DNA from: Marmoricola sp.
Lineage (GTDB): Bacteria; Actinomycetota; Actinomycetes; Propionibacteriales; Nocardioidaceae
Length of the DNA: 64,000 nt
Direction of reading: 5' to 3'
NCBI GenBank assembly: GCA_025965315.1
Contig: JAOPXD010000029.1
Coordinates: 1-64,000 of the forward strand
Under the pieces are notes generated by a model. It ran no database searches and was not told the DNA's origin. It worked only from the letters and a program-made list of their open reading frames with translations. Positions 43,961 through 53,384 of the stretch are shown here, in pieces. The position numbers were made by a program, and so were the translations under genes. The number at the start of each line of letters is the position of its first letter. The stretch's first letter is position 1.

Positions 43961-44778
43961 CGCGGGCTCGTGGCGATCGCGGCCAGCTGCCCGGTGCTCA
44001 TCGGCGGGTTGGTCCGTGTCACGACCCCGTCCTTCTCCGCCGTCGCGTTGTACGCCGTGACGGTGGTCGACCAGCCGTCGGTCTCGTAGATGGCGGTCGA
44101 GCTCATCACCGGGTCGCCATGGGGCACGTGCCGGCCGGTGTACTCGGGCACGGGTCCTTCAGTGATCAGCGTTCCGCCGTTCACGGTGCTGCAGGTGACA
44201 CCGGGTTGCTGGCAGAGCGCTGACGAATCGTCCTCCCGGGACGGGCTCGTCGTCCTGCGGAGATCGGGTGCCTGCACCGACAGCTGGATCAACGCGCTCC
44301 CGTGGCCGTCGTCGAACAGCAGGCTGCCGGAACGGTGCGCGGCGGAGGCCTGCGACACGATGCTGTGCAGCGGTTGGGCGCCATCCACGGACAAGGTCCG
44401 CGGCGGAGATGACGGTGATCCAGCACTCTGGTTCACCAGGTCCCGCGTGGACCCAGCGGGAAGCAGCGCTGCGAGTGTCCGGGCGGTCTGATCAGCCGGC
44501 ACTGCGAAGTGATGGGTCGCCACCGGGGTGTTGCTCGGTTGGGCCGCCGGTCCTGCCGGCGCCTGCGGAGCCGCGTGCGCACCGAGGGTCCCGACCAGGA
44601 CCGCAGCCGCTGCACCGACACTCGCGAGCGCTCCGCCTGCGGTAGCGATGCGCAGGGTGGCCCGACGCCGGCGCAGCCGGCGACCGCGAGCGAGCCCTCC
44701 GGCCACGATCCGATCCACCGGCACGGGCTCCCCGTGAACCCGGTCGCGCATCACCCGGGCAAGGTCGGTCTCGTTCAT
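43948..44778 (-). CDS. Membrane protein following the SigE-family sigma gene (anti-sigma-like)
   Basis: This 276-residue protein has a cytoplasmic N-terminus (NETDLARVMRDRVHGEPVPVDRIVAGGLARGRRLRRRRATL), a helix (IATAGGALASVGAAAAVLVGTL) and an extracytoplasmic domain. Its start overlaps the sigma factor stop (ATGA). Similar proteins behind SigE-family genes are thought to bind the sigma factor. No zinc-binding anti-sigma motif is visible. Confidence 0.7.
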   Translation of the reverse strand: MNETDLARVMRDRVHGEPVPVDRIVAGGLARGRRLRRRRATLRIATAGGALASVGAAAAVLVGTLGAHAAPQAPAGPAAQPSNTPVATHHFAVPADQTARTLAALLPAGSTRDLVNQSAGSPSSPPRTLSVDGAQPLHSIVSQASAAHRSGSLLFDDGHGSALIQLSVQAPDLRRTTSPSREDDSSALCQQPGVTCSTVNGGTLITEGPVPEYTGRHVPHGDPVMSSTAIYETDGWSTTVTAYNATAEKDGVVTRTNPPMSTGQLAAIATSPRWLR

Positions 44779-45284
44779 CGCAGCTCTCCTTCTAGGGCGA
44801 AATCGGGTCCGAGTACCAGACGCAGCCGCTCCAGCGCCCGTGAGGCCTGGCGGCGGGTTGCGGCGGAGGTCTTGCCCAGGGCGGCGGCGATCACGTCGAT
44901 CGTGCAGTCGTCGAAGTACCGCGCGACGAGCACCGCTCGATCCGGTGCCGAGAGCTTGTCCAGCGCCGCCATCAGGTCGATCCGCAGCTCCACGTCACCG
45001 CTGTGGGACCTGGTCTCGACGCTGGTTTCGGGGATGACCGCGATCGGACGCTCCGACGTCATCCGCCGTCGTCGCAGCGACACGAAGGTGCGCATCAGCG
45101 TGACGTGGGCATATCCCGCCGGGTTGTCGATCCGGCGGCTGCCCCAGGCGAGATAGACCTTGGCCAGGGTCTCCTGGACGAGGTCCTCGGCGGTGTGGGC
45201 GTCGCCGCACATCAGCCAAGCCGTGCGGAACAGCGGAGTCGTCCGCGCCACGGCGAACTCCTGAAAATCGACGAGATCACGCAT
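44775..45284 (-). CDS. SigE-family RNA polymerase sigma factor
   Basis: This 169-residue protein has region 2 (FQEFAVARTTPLFRTAWLMCGDAHTAEDLVQETLAKVYLAWGSRR) and region 4 (LSAPDRAVLVARYFDDCTIDVIAAALGKTSAATRRQASRALERLR), the pattern of the actinobacterial SigE-like ECF group. It leads an operon that runs 45284-40005 through an anti-sigma-like protein, a lipoprotein, an adaptor, an ABC ATPase and a permease, all overlapping. It is therefore likely to switch on its own exporter. Confidence 0.9.
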   Translation of the reverse strand: MRDLVDFQEFAVARTTPLFRTAWLMCGDAHTAEDLVQETLAKVYLAWGSRRIDNPAGYAHVTLMRTFVSLRRRRMTSERPIAVIPETSVETRSHSGDVELRIDLMAALDKLSAPDRAVLVARYFDDCTIDVIAAALGKTSAATRRQASRALERLRLVLGPDFALEGELR

Positions 45285-45447
45285 CGGATCGACTGGCTTC
45301 CTGTTGTTGGGGGCCTCTCGTAGGGAAGACGCATCGAGAGCCGTGAATTGGGACAGGGCTGGAGAGCCCGACCTGTGGCGCTGTGGTGCACCCGGCGTCC
45401 CGGCTGCATCACAGGAACCGCTCAGACCGGGTGATCCGGCCGGTCGA

Positions 45448-45840
45448 TCAGATCCACTTGAAGGAGGCGTTCTCGTTGTACGTGTTCGAGAGGTTGCCGT
45501 ACTCGCCTGCGGGGATGAGGTCGTTCACCCCCTGGTAACCGGAGTTGTAGTAGACCCGCAGGTTGGCGGTGAGTCGCGCGTTCGCCACGCACGCAGTGTT
45601 GTTCTTCACGGCCTGGCCCTTGCCTGCTCCCGAGCTGAGGAACTCGTAGCCGGCGAGGTTGGACCTGGCCGTGGCGAAGTCCGACATCGAGTTGACGCAG
45701 CCGCTGTTGTAGTAGAAACCGGCCTCGCCGTCGTTGAGGACGCCGTCCTGGCCTGCGGCGAGGGCTGAGCCCGCCGTCGCTGCGAGGATTCCTCCGCTCA
45801 GTACACCGGCAAGGGCCGCGATCGTGGTCAACCTGGACAT
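45448..45840 (-). CDS. Secreted peptidase inhibitor I36-like protein
   Basis: ATG 45840 (MSRLTTIAALAGVLSG) after AAGGGATAGG gives 130 residues; the track start 45876 is earlier. A signal peptide ends near TAGSALA-A. The mature part of about 100 residues has GEAGFYYNSGCVNSMSDF and GYQGVNDLIPAGEYGNLSNTYNENASFKW, resembling the small beta-gamma-crystallin-like I36 inhibitors of actinobacteria. Two cysteines may form a disulfide. The sigE gene lies downstream on the same strand. Confidence 0.7.
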   Translation of the reverse strand: MSRLTTIAALAGVLSGGILAATAGSALAAGQDGVLNDGEAGFYYNSGCVNSMSDFATARSNLAGYEFLSSGAGKGQAVKNNTACVANARLTANLRVYYNSGYQGVNDLIPAGEYGNLSNTYNENASFKWI

Positions 45841-46040
45841 ACACCTATCCCTTCGTAAGGTCGCTGGGCGCGACACCTACAGATGTCCGGCGTTCGCGGG
45901 AATCTCACGTCCACAAGCAGCGCTGGGCGCGGCTGGGAAGATGCTGTGAACTGCGCGAATGCACTGGACGTCCGTGCCTCCGGGGTGATGATGGATGCTG
46001 GCGGGCGTGGGGTTCGCCGGGGGATCGCACCAGGAGTGGC

Positions 46041-47705
46041 ATGAGTCGTCGAGTCCTTGCAGCGTTCGCGGTCGCCACCCTGGGTCTGGCAGTGCTGACC
46101 CTTCCCGGCATCGCGACAGCCGGTACGCCGCAGATCACTGCCGCGTGCGACCAGAACGTCGCCGTGGGTCACTTCACCTGCTTCGCCGAACGCCTGGTCA
46201 CGCCGAACGCACGAGCTGCCGCAGGGGCCGCCGCGGCGCCGAAGGGCTACGGCCCGCGCGACCTGGCGTCGGCGTACGGGTTGGGGTCGGCGCCGTCGGG
46301 CGCAGGGCGGCGCGTCTTCGTCGTCGACGCGTACGACGACGCCCACGCAGCGGCCGATCTGGCGACGTACCGCCGCCACTACGGACTGCCGGCCTGCACG
46401 GTCGCCAACGGCTGCTTCCGGAAGCTCAACCAGGTCGGCGCGACGAAGCCGTTGCCCAAGGTCGACACGGGGTGGGCGACCGAGACGTCCCTCGACCTGG
46501 ACATGGTCTCCGCAGCCTGCCCGGCATGCTCGATCACGCTGATCGAGGCCAAGGACCCCTCCGACAACCTGCTCGTCGCGGCGCGCGAAGCTGCTACCCG
46601 CGGCGGGAAGTACGTGTCGATGAGCTGGGGCGGCAACGACAACGCCTCGGATGCCGCCTCCGACACGAAGTACCTGAAGAAGAGCGGGGTCTTCTACTCG
46701 GTGGCGAGCGGCGACCAGGGCCAGGGCCTGCTCGCCCGTTCGGGTATCAGCTACCCGGCGACCTCGCCGTACGTGATCGCGGTCGGCGGTACCTCGCTCA
46801 CCCGGGCCTCATCGACGAGCAGGGGCTGGTCCGAGACGACCTGGTCCGACACGATCTCCGGGTGCAGCTCCCACGAGCCCGTCCCGGCCTGGCAGGCGTC
46901 GGTGGCGACCCAGTGCAACGGCCGGGCTGATGCCGACGTGTCTGCTGTGGGCGACCCCGCCACCGGAGTGGCGGTCTACGACACCTACGACCACGGCTGG
47001 GAGGTCGTCGGCGGAACCAGCGCCGGCGCTCCGTTGATCTCCGGGATCGCGGCACGGGCAGGTGCCGCGAGCGGCACGCCGAGTGCGTTCCCGTACGCGC
47101 ACGCGAGCGCGTTCAACGACGTGACGACCGGCACCGACGCCGGGCTCTGCCTCGGCAACGTGCGGTGCCAGGCCGGTCCCGGATGGGATGGTCCGACCGG
47201 GCTGGGCACGCCGCGCGGCATCAGAGGGTTCGGTACCGGCACGCCGGCCGCTACGTCGTGCACCGGGAGCCTGGTGAGCAACGCCGGGTTCGAGTCAGGT
47301 GCTGCCGGCTGGTCGGTCGCTGCAGCGCGGGTGCACCAGAGCGCTGCCCTCGCTCATACGGGGGCTCGGTACGTGCTCCTCGACGGCACCGGGCGCGCCC
47401 GCACGGATCGGCTCGCCCGGACCGTGACGATCCCGAAGGGTTGCTCGGCCACGCTGAGCTACTACGTGCGCGTCGCGAGTGCCGACCACGGTCGTACGGC
47501 GCACGACAAGCTCGCGGTCCGGGTGAACGGTACGACCCGGCAGAGCCGTAGCAACCTGAGCCGCGGCGCGCACTACCAGCGGGTCACCCTCAGCCTCAGC
47601 CGGTACGCCGGCACCCGGATCACGGTGGCCTGGGTCGGCAGCGAGAACGCGAGCCTCGCGACCGGGTTCTACCTCGACGACCTCCAGGTGACGCTCTCCC
47701 GCTAG
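46041..47705 (+). CDS. Secreted sedolisin-family (S53) serine protease
   Basis: This 554-residue protein starts at ATG 46041 after GGAG and has a signal peptide (AFAVATLGLAVLTLPGIATA). The S53 catalytic Glu and Asp lie in ETSLDLDMVSAACPACS (about 148-164), a further Asp lies in the GGTS region strand, and the serine is in VVGGTSAGAPLISGIAAR (about 325-342). The C-terminal 150 residues form a beta-sandwich, CBM-like domain (GSLVSNAGFESGAAGWSV ... TGFYLDDLQVTL). It lacks an obvious long activation prosegment. It probably degrades extracellular protein. It converges with the acyltransferase gene, overlapping by 4 nt. Confidence 0.83.
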   Translation: MSRRVLAAFAVATLGLAVLTLPGIATAGTPQITAACDQNVAVGHFTCFAERLVTPNARAAAGAAAAPKGYGPRDLASAYGLGSAPSGAGRRVFVVDAYDDAHAAADLATYRRHYGLPACTVANGCFRKLNQVGATKPLPKVDTGWATETSLDLDMVSAACPACSITLIEAKDPSDNLLVAAREAATRGGKYVSMSWGGNDNASDAASDTKYLKKSGVFYSVASGDQGQGLLARSGISYPATSPYVIAVGGTSLTRASSTSRGWSETTWSDTISGCSSHEPVPAWQASVATQCNGRADADVSAVGDPATGVAVYDTYDHGWEVVGGTSAGAPLISGIAARAGAASGTPSAFPYAHASAFNDVTTGTDAGLCLGNVRCQAGPGWDGPTGLGTPRGIRGFGTGTPAATSCTGSLVSNAGFESGAAGWSVAAARVHQSAALAHTGARYVLLDGTGRARTDRLARTVTIPKGCSATLSYYVRVASADHGRTAHDKLAVRVNGTTRQSRSNLSRGAHYQRVTLSLSRYAGTRITVAWVGSENASLATGFYLDDLQVTLSR

Positions 47706-48295
47706 CTCGTGGGCGAGTCCTCGGTCTCCTCGCGCAGGCGCGGTTCGGTCCGGTTCTCCGGACGGATGCCGGCCTTGTCGGCGTAGAAGGCACGCACGAA
47801 ATCCATGTCGGCGACGACGTCCCCGGTCGGGTGGAAGGTCGGGCCGATGCCCAGGGTGCGGGTCGGACCGTCGACGAAGCCGAGGCTGATCGGGAGGCCG
47901 GTCTGCTCGGCGATCCGGTAGAAACCGGGCTTCCAGTACTCGCCCTTGCCGCGGGTTCCTTCAGGCGCGATGGTGAGCAGGAACGCGTTCGGGCCGTCGG
48001 CTTCCTCGAGCAGTGCCCGGATTGCCGCACCGGGATCGGCGCGGTCGAGCGGGACGCCGCCGGTCTTGCGAAGGACCCACCCCACCACGCCCTTGAAGTA
48101 GGTGTGGCTGATCAGTGCCTGCGGGCGGGCGCCGTGCGACCAGGCGATCGACAGCATCACGGCCCAGTCCCACTCGGAGGTGTGCGGAGCGCCGACGAGG
48201 ATCCCGCTGGTCGGCACGTTGCCGACCAGCCGCCACCGCGTCAGCCGGAGGGTGCCTCGGGCGAGCGCGCGTCGGACCCTCATCGTGTGTGCCAT
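47702..48295 (-). CDS. Lysophospholipid acyltransferase (PlsC-like)
   Basis: This 197-residue protein has the acyltransferase motif in GAPHTSEWDWAVML (H-x4-D, about 36-49) and the second motif TIAPEGTRGKGEYWKPGFYRIA (about 108-129), the pattern of the PlsC family. It is shorter than PlsC enzymes with membrane helices and resembles the small actinobacterial type. It probably acylates a lysolipid or glycerol-phosphate derivative. Confidence 0.82.
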   Translation of the reverse strand: MAHTMRVRRALARGTLRLTRWRLVGNVPTSGILVGAPHTSEWDWAVMLSIAWSHGARPQALISHTYFKGVVGWVLRKTGGVPLDRADPGAAIRALLEEADGPNAFLLTIAPEGTRGKGEYWKPGFYRIAEQTGLPISLGFVDGPTRTLGIGPTFHPTGDVVADMDFVRAFYADKAGIRPENRTEPRLREETEDSPTS

Positions 48296-48395
48296 GCCGT
48301 GACGCTAGCCCAGGGCGCGGAGCAAGCTGATCCTTCCGTCTCCGGTGAAGCGCACCATGTACGGGCTCGGTGCGACGTGGGCCGCGGCCGTCAGG

Positions 48396-48646
48396 GCAAG
48401 AACGATGCTGCCTGAGCTTGAGGGAGGTGATCTGGGTGCGTCCCGTGAGGTTCAGGAGAGGTTCTCGACCTGATCGCCCAGCACGTCACCAATGCGGAGA
48501 TCGCCGAGCGGCTGTTCCTCTCCGAGCGCACGGTCGAGCACCACGTCTCGTCGGTGCTCGGCAAGCTGGGAGTCGGCTCCCGGGTCGAGGCTAGGAAGGA
48601 AGCGTCCGCCGAGGGATCCTGGACTGATCGTGCGCTGTTAGTCTGA
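48396..48646 (+). pseudogene. Remnant of a LuxR-family regulator
   Basis: A frame open from just after a stop at about 48446 to TGA 48644-48646 encodes the classic LuxR helix-turn-helix (EVLDLIAQHVTNAEIAERLFLSERTVEHHVSSVLGKLGV). An in-frame stop lies directly before it, and the upstream part (LGASREVQE) continues in another frame. No start codon or sensor domain remains. It is therefore a broken 3' end, not a gene. The ORF track reports only other frames here. Confidence 0.65.
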
Positions 48647-48692
48647 ATTGTTCCTGTTCGGGAACCAGCCGGTCAATCCACAGGGGCCCCCG

Positions 48693-50366
48693 ATGCGCCA
48701 CAGTTCTGTCCTGGGCGTTGTCGCCTTCCTGGCCGTCGGTCTGTTGGTCCCGGCGGCCCACGCGCAGGACTTCAGCCCGGTGCCGCACCTGGTCCGGGAC
48801 CTCCGGCCGGGTGCGACCGGCTCGAACATCGTCACCGGCACGCGGGGAGGCGCCTCCCTCGGTTCGGTGGTGGTCTTCGGTGCCAACGCGACCGGGACGA
48901 ACGACGGGATGCCGTGGGCGAGCGACGGCACGGCCAAGGGCACCAAGCTGCTGAGCACGGTGGCCAACGACCCGCAGGACTTCGTCGCGTTCAAGGGCGC
49001 CGTGTACTTCTCCGCCGACGACGCGGACGGACGCGAGCTCTGGAAGACGGACGGGACGCCTGCCGGGACCAAGCTCTTCGCGAACATCAACGCCGGAGCC
49101 GGGGTCGGTTCCGGGCCGGCGGATCTGACCGTCGTCGGCAGCAACCTGTACTTCGTGGCGACGCCGTCGGGCAGCGCCCAGCAGCTGTTCAGCCTGAGCG
49201 CTCCGCCTGCGGTCGGCCCGGCGTTCCTGCACCAGGTCACCAGCTTCACCGGAACCACGCAGATCAACGCCTTGGCCGCCTGGGGCTCCAAGATCGTGTT
49301 CGCGAGCTCGGCGACGGCCGGCACGGGCCTGGAGCCCTGGATCAGCGACGGGACCTCGAACGGGACCAAGATCCTGATGAACATCGCCCCGGGCGCGGCC
49401 AGCTCGAGCCCGAACGAGTTCACGCCGGTCGGCTCCTACGTCTACTTCCGGGCCGACACCGCGGCGTCCGGGGAGGAGCTCTGGCGCAGCGACGGCACCG
49501 GCAACGCCGGCGCGACCACCCAGGTCGCCGATCTCTGGCCGGGTTCGAGCGGCTCCAACCCGACCGACCTCTACGCCTTCGGCAACGAGCTGCTGTTCAG
49601 CGCGACGATCGCGAACGGCGACATGCTCTGGTCGACGACCGGTGCCAACCCCCAGGTCCTGGTACCCGGCCTCCGCGGCGGGGGCACCGACGACAACCCG
49701 ACGGGCTGGACGCTCTACCGGGGATACGTGTACTTCAGCGGGTCGACTCCGCAGCTCGGTGCCGAGCTGTACCGGACGATGGGCTCGCCCGCGACCACCA
49801 CGATGGTCAAGAACATCAACACCGGTACGTCGAACAGCTCACCGCAGGGCTTCCGGATCGTTGCCGGAGAGCTGCTCTTCAACGCGGAAGACGCGACCCA
49901 CGGGTCCGAGCTCTGGCGCTCGAACGGGACCTCGACCGGCACCGCCCTGGTGGGCGACCTCAACCCCGGCAGCGCGAGCAGCTACCCGACCATGATCGGG
50001 GTCGTCGGCAACACCCTGTTCTTCGAGGCCCTCGACGTCGCGCACGGCCGTGAGCTGTGGTCGTACACGGCTGCGGCCTCGACGACGAAGGCCTCCCCGA
50101 AGGCGTCGTACACGAAGGCGAACGCCAAGGCCAAGCACATCCACGTGACCGTCAAGGTCACGGCGAGCGGCTTCACGCCGACCGGGACCGTCGTCCTCAA
50201 GAAGGGCTCGACGACGATCGGCACCGGGACGCTGGCGAACGGCAAGGTCTCGATCCGGATCACGATCAAGCTGCCCCACGGCAGGACCCGGGTGCGGGCG
50301 TACTACGGCGGGTCGTCCCGGGCGAGCACCTCGTCGTCGGCCGTGTTCACCGTCAAGGTGACGTGA
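48693..50366 (+). CDS. Secreted ELW-repeat protein with Ig-like domain
   Basis: ATG 48693 (MRHSSVLGVVAFLAVG) gives 557 residues with a signal peptide ending AAHA-QD. The body is a series of repeats of about 45-50 residues with the signature GRELWKTDGTPAGT, GEELWRSDGT, GSELWRSNGTSTGT and GRELWSYT, typical of ELWxxDGT beta-propeller-like repeats. A C-terminal Ig-like domain (TVKVTASGFTPTGTVVLKKGSTTIGTGTL...) follows. It is probably a surface or secreted binding protein. No function beyond architecture is known. Confidence 0.82.
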   Translation: MRHSSVLGVVAFLAVGLLVPAAHAQDFSPVPHLVRDLRPGATGSNIVTGTRGGASLGSVVVFGANATGTNDGMPWASDGTAKGTKLLSTVANDPQDFVAFKGAVYFSADDADGRELWKTDGTPAGTKLFANINAGAGVGSGPADLTVVGSNLYFVATPSGSAQQLFSLSAPPAVGPAFLHQVTSFTGTTQINALAAWGSKIVFASSATAGTGLEPWISDGTSNGTKILMNIAPGAASSSPNEFTPVGSYVYFRADTAASGEELWRSDGTGNAGATTQVADLWPGSSGSNPTDLYAFGNELLFSATIANGDMLWSTTGANPQVLVPGLRGGGTDDNPTGWTLYRGYVYFSGSTPQLGAELYRTMGSPATTTMVKNINTGTSNSSPQGFRIVAGELLFNAEDATHGSELWRSNGTSTGTALVGDLNPGSASSYPTMIGVVGNTLFFEALDVAHGRELWSYTAAASTTKASPKASYTKANAKAKHIHVTVKVTASGFTPTGTVVLKKGSTTIGTGTLANGKVSIRITIKLPHGRTRVRAYYGGSSRASTSSSAVFTVKVT

Positions 50367-50390
50367 CCGATCCGGACGACCCGCGCTGCC

Positions 50391-50406
50391 GGGACCTTCG
50401 CCTCTG
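50391..50406. promoter_or_regulatory. DosR-box-like sequence before the coiled-coil/P-type ATPase genes
   Basis: GGGACCTTCGCCTCTG resembles the DosR consensus (GGGACTTTNGKCCC) with a few mismatches. It lies 34 bases before ATG 50440. The genes it would control (a metal-type ATPase, later universal stress proteins) have counterparts in the mycobacterial DosR regulon. Binding is inferred. Confidence 0.45.
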
Positions 50407-50439
50407 AGATCCTTCGTCGGCGTCCCCGACGCTGGAGGC

Positions 50440-50781
50440 ATGACTACAGACGAACGAATCGCCACCCTCGAATCCCGGATCGATCACCTCCAGGAAGCGC
50501 ACCGCATCGTCGTCGGGCAGCTGGCCCAGGCGCACATCGACCAGTGGCAGGGCCGTATCGACGACCTCGAGCTGCAGGTGCGCCTCGGCACCGCTGATGC
50601 CACCGACCGGATCGCGGTGCTGACCACCGAGCTCAACACCCGGTGGCGCCAGGCCAGGGCGCAGCTCGCCAGCGCGTCGGCCACCACGACCGAGGTCACG
50701 GACACGATCAGGACCGGCCTGGAGAGCGCGTACAAGGACGTTCGCGATGCCGTGGTCGAGTCGCGCAAACAGCTCACCTGA
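50440..50781 (+). CDS. Small coiled-coil protein
   Basis: This 113-residue protein starts at ATG 50440 and is almost entirely helical: IATLESRIDHLQEAHRIVVGQLAQAHIDQWQGRIDDLELQVRLG and a second half with Thr/Ala-rich heptads. No family recognised. It is separated by five bases from the GTG of the P-type ATPase, so the two are probably co-transcribed. It might be a regulator of the pump, but this is conjecture. Confidence 0.7.
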   Translation: MTTDERIATLESRIDHLQEAHRIVVGQLAQAHIDQWQGRIDDLELQVRLGTADATDRIAVLTTELNTRWRQARAQLASASATTTEVTDTIRTGLESAYKDVRDAVVESRKQLT

Positions 50782-50786
50782 TCGGC

Positions 50787-53384
50787 GTGGACACCGTCGC
50801 CTCTGCGGCCGGCAAGGACGCGACCCAGGTCATGGCGGCGCTCGGCGTCACCGACGCCGACGGGCTGTCGACCGCAGAGGCCTCTGTCCGCGCGCAGACC
50901 TACGGGCCCAATGCTGTCTCCACCAACGGCGCCCGGTTCTTCCCGGTGCTGCTGCGTCAGGTGCGCTCGCCCCTGCTCGGGCTCCTGCTCGCTGCGGCCG
51001 GTGCGTCGTTCGTGGTCGGGCAGCACAGCGACGCGATCATCATCGGTGCCATCGTGGCGATGTCGGTCGGACTCGGTTTCGTGAACGAGTACCGCGCCGA
51101 GAAGGCAGCCCAGGCGCTGCACTCCCAGATCAGCCACCAGGCCGTCGTGCTCCGGGACGGCGCGCGGGTCTCCGTCGACGTCGCAGCGCTGGTTCCGGGC
51201 GATGTCGTGTTCCTGGAGCTCGGTGACGTCGTGCCGGCGGACCTCCGGCTGCTCGAGGTCAACGGACTCGAGTGCGACGAGTCGATGATGACCGGCGAGT
51301 CCCAGCCGGTCGAGAAGGGTACGTCCCCAGTTACGTCGGGCACTGCCCTGGCCGAGCTGAGCTGTGGTGCCCTGATGGGCACGGTCGTCCATGCCGGCAG
51401 CGGGCGCGGGGTCGTGGTCGCCACCGGTGCCGCTGCGCAGTTCGGATCGATCGCTGCCGGCCTCAGCACCCATCAGCTCGACACGACGTTCCAGTCCGGG
51501 CTGCGCCGCTTCTCGATGATGCTGGTCTACGTGGCCGGCGCCCTGACCACCTTGATCTTCGTGGCGAACCTGATCCTGCAGCGACCGTTCCTGGACTCGT
51601 TGCTCTTCTCGCTCGCCATCGCCGTCGGGATCACTCCGCAGCTCCTTCCTGCCGTCGTCTCGACCAGCCTCGCTGCCGGCTCCCGCCGGATGCTGCTCCG
51701 CCGGGTCCTGGTCAAGCGGCTCGTCTGCATCGAGGACCTGGGGGACGTCGGCACGCTCTTCACGGACAAGACCGGAACGCTCACGCTCGGGCGGCTGACC
51801 TATGCGCGGGCGGTTGCGAGCGGAGAAGCCCGAACCGCTGACGTCCTGCGCTGGGGACTGCTCTGCGCTGAAGCCCCGCCCATGAAGGCCTTCGCCGACG
51901 GGCACGCGGTGGGAGGCAACGCCCTCGACCGAGCGCTCGCGGACTCGCCGGCAGCCGAGCAGATCTGGGACCAGCTCGGTTCCTTCTCGCGCGAGTCGGT
52001 GCTGCCGTTCGACCACGACCGTCGAATGGCGTCGGTCGTCGTACGCGATCGGGTCGGGGTGACGACCCTGGTGACCAAAGGCGCACCGGAGACCGTTCTG
52101 GAACGATGCGTCGACGTACCGGAGTCAGCCCGGCGAGCACTCGCCGCCGAATTCGACGCCGGCAACCGGGTGGTCGCCGTGGCCACCCGGGCGACGGCAC
52201 GGACGCAGCTGAGCGCCGACTGCGAGAGCGATCTCCACCTCGTCGGCCTGCTGGTGTTCCTCGACCCACCCAAGACCGACGCCGCCGATGCGCTCGCACG
52301 GCTGGCACGCCTGGGCATCACGACCAAGGTGGTCACCGGCGACAACCCGGCGGTCGCGGTCAAGGTGTGTCGCGACCTCGGGCTGGGCGGGGCGGCCGTC
52401 CTCACCGGGGTCGACCTCGACGCCCTGTCCGACCAGGAGCTCCCGGCCGCGGTCGCGGCGACCACGGTGTTCGCCCGGGTCTCGCCGGCGCACAAGGCCC
52501 GGATCGTGACGGCTGGCCGCGTCGGTGGCGGAGGCGTTGCCTTCCTCGGCGACGGGGTCAACGACGCCCTGGCCCTGCACGCCGCCGACGTCGGTATCTC
52601 GGTCGACTCGGGCACCGATGTCGCCAAGGACGCCGCCGACGTGATCCTGCTCGACAAGGATCTCGACGTCCTCGCGGACGGGGTCGCCGAGGGACGCCGG
52701 ATCTTCGCGAACACGATCAAGTACGTCCTGATGGGCACTTCGAGCAATTTCGGCAACATGTTCTCGGCGGCGACGGCGTCGCTGTTCCTGTCGTTCCTGC
52801 CGATGCTGCCCTCGCAGATCCTGCTCAACAACCTGCTCTACGACACCAGCCAGCTGGCGATCCCCACCGACAACGTCGACGAGGAGCAGCTGCGCCGGCC
52901 CTCGCACTGGGACCTCGCCTTCATCCGCCGCTTCATGTTCGTGTTCGGTCCGTTGAGCTCCGTGTTCGACTTCGCGACCTTCGCCGTGATGCTCGGCGTC
53001 TTCCATGCCGGTACGGCGGAGTTCCGGTCCGGGTGGTTCGTCGAGTCGCTGGCGACCCAGTCGTTGGTCATCTTCGCCATCCGGACCCGGCGGGTGCCGT
53101 TCTTCCGGAGCCGTCCGAGCCTGGAGGTCACCCTGGCTGCCCTCACCGTCGTCGCCGTGGGTGCGGTGCTGCCGGCGTCGCCGCTGGCGCACGCGCTGGG
53201 GTTCGCGCCGCTGCCGGGGGCGTTCTTCGCTGCCCTGGTCGGCATGGTGTGCGCGTACCTCGCCCTGATCGAGATCGGCAAGCGCTGGTTCTACCGGCTC
53301 TCCCAGGAGCCGGCGCCCGTCCCGGTCGTGCACGGCAGGCTGCTGCGCCGTCGGGTGCGACGGTTCACCGTTGCCAGCAGATGA
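50787..53384 (+). CDS. mgtA: P-type ATPase, MgtA-like (magnesium/cation transport)
   Basis: The start is taken as GTG 50787, giving 865 residues (the track begins in the previous gene). The phosphorylation site LFTDKTGTLT, the transmembrane motif GITPQLLPAVV, KGAPE in the nucleotide domain and GDGVNDALALHAADVGISVDSGTDVAKDAADVILLDKD are present. The segment LPSQILLNNLLYDTSQLAIPTDNVDEE is the hallmark of MgtA/MgtB (type IIIB). The glutamate of the usual TPEMLP is Gln here, which may alter ion selectivity. It should transport Mg2+ or a related cation. The flippase-like gene overlaps its end by 4 nt. Confidence 0.85.
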   Translation: MDTVASAAGKDATQVMAALGVTDADGLSTAEASVRAQTYGPNAVSTNGARFFPVLLRQVRSPLLGLLLAAAGASFVVGQHSDAIIIGAIVAMSVGLGFVNEYRAEKAAQALHSQISHQAVVLRDGARVSVDVAALVPGDVVFLELGDVVPADLRLLEVNGLECDESMMTGESQPVEKGTSPVTSGTALAELSCGALMGTVVHAGSGRGVVVATGAAAQFGSIAAGLSTHQLDTTFQSGLRRFSMMLVYVAGALTTLIFVANLILQRPFLDSLLFSLAIAVGITPQLLPAVVSTSLAAGSRRMLLRRVLVKRLVCIEDLGDVGTLFTDKTGTLTLGRLTYARAVASGEARTADVLRWGLLCAEAPPMKAFADGHAVGGNALDRALADSPAAEQIWDQLGSFSRESVLPFDHDRRMASVVVRDRVGVTTLVTKGAPETVLERCVDVPESARRALAAEFDAGNRVVAVATRATARTQLSADCESDLHLVGLLVFLDPPKTDAADALARLARLGITTKVVTGDNPAVAVKVCRDLGLGGAAVLTGVDLDALSDQELPAAVAATTVFARVSPAHKARIVTAGRVGGGGVAFLGDGVNDALALHAADVGISVDSGTDVAKDAADVILLDKDLDVLADGVAEGRRIFANTIKYVLMGTSSNFGNMFSAATASLFLSFLPMLPSQILLNNLLYDTSQLAIPTDNVDEEQLRRPSHWDLAFIRRFMFVFGPLSSVFDFATFAVMLGVFHAGTAEFRSGWFVESLATQSLVIFAIRTRRVPFFRSRPSLEVTLAALTVVAVGAVLPASPLAHALGFAPLPGAFFAALVGMVCAYLALIEIGKRWFYRLSQEPAPVPVVHGRLLRRRVRRFTVASR

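Noticed and set aside
52106-53380. Upstream half of the 770-residue plus ORF
   Set aside because: It is an arginine-rich shadow of the P-type ATPase; the real gene starts at 53381.
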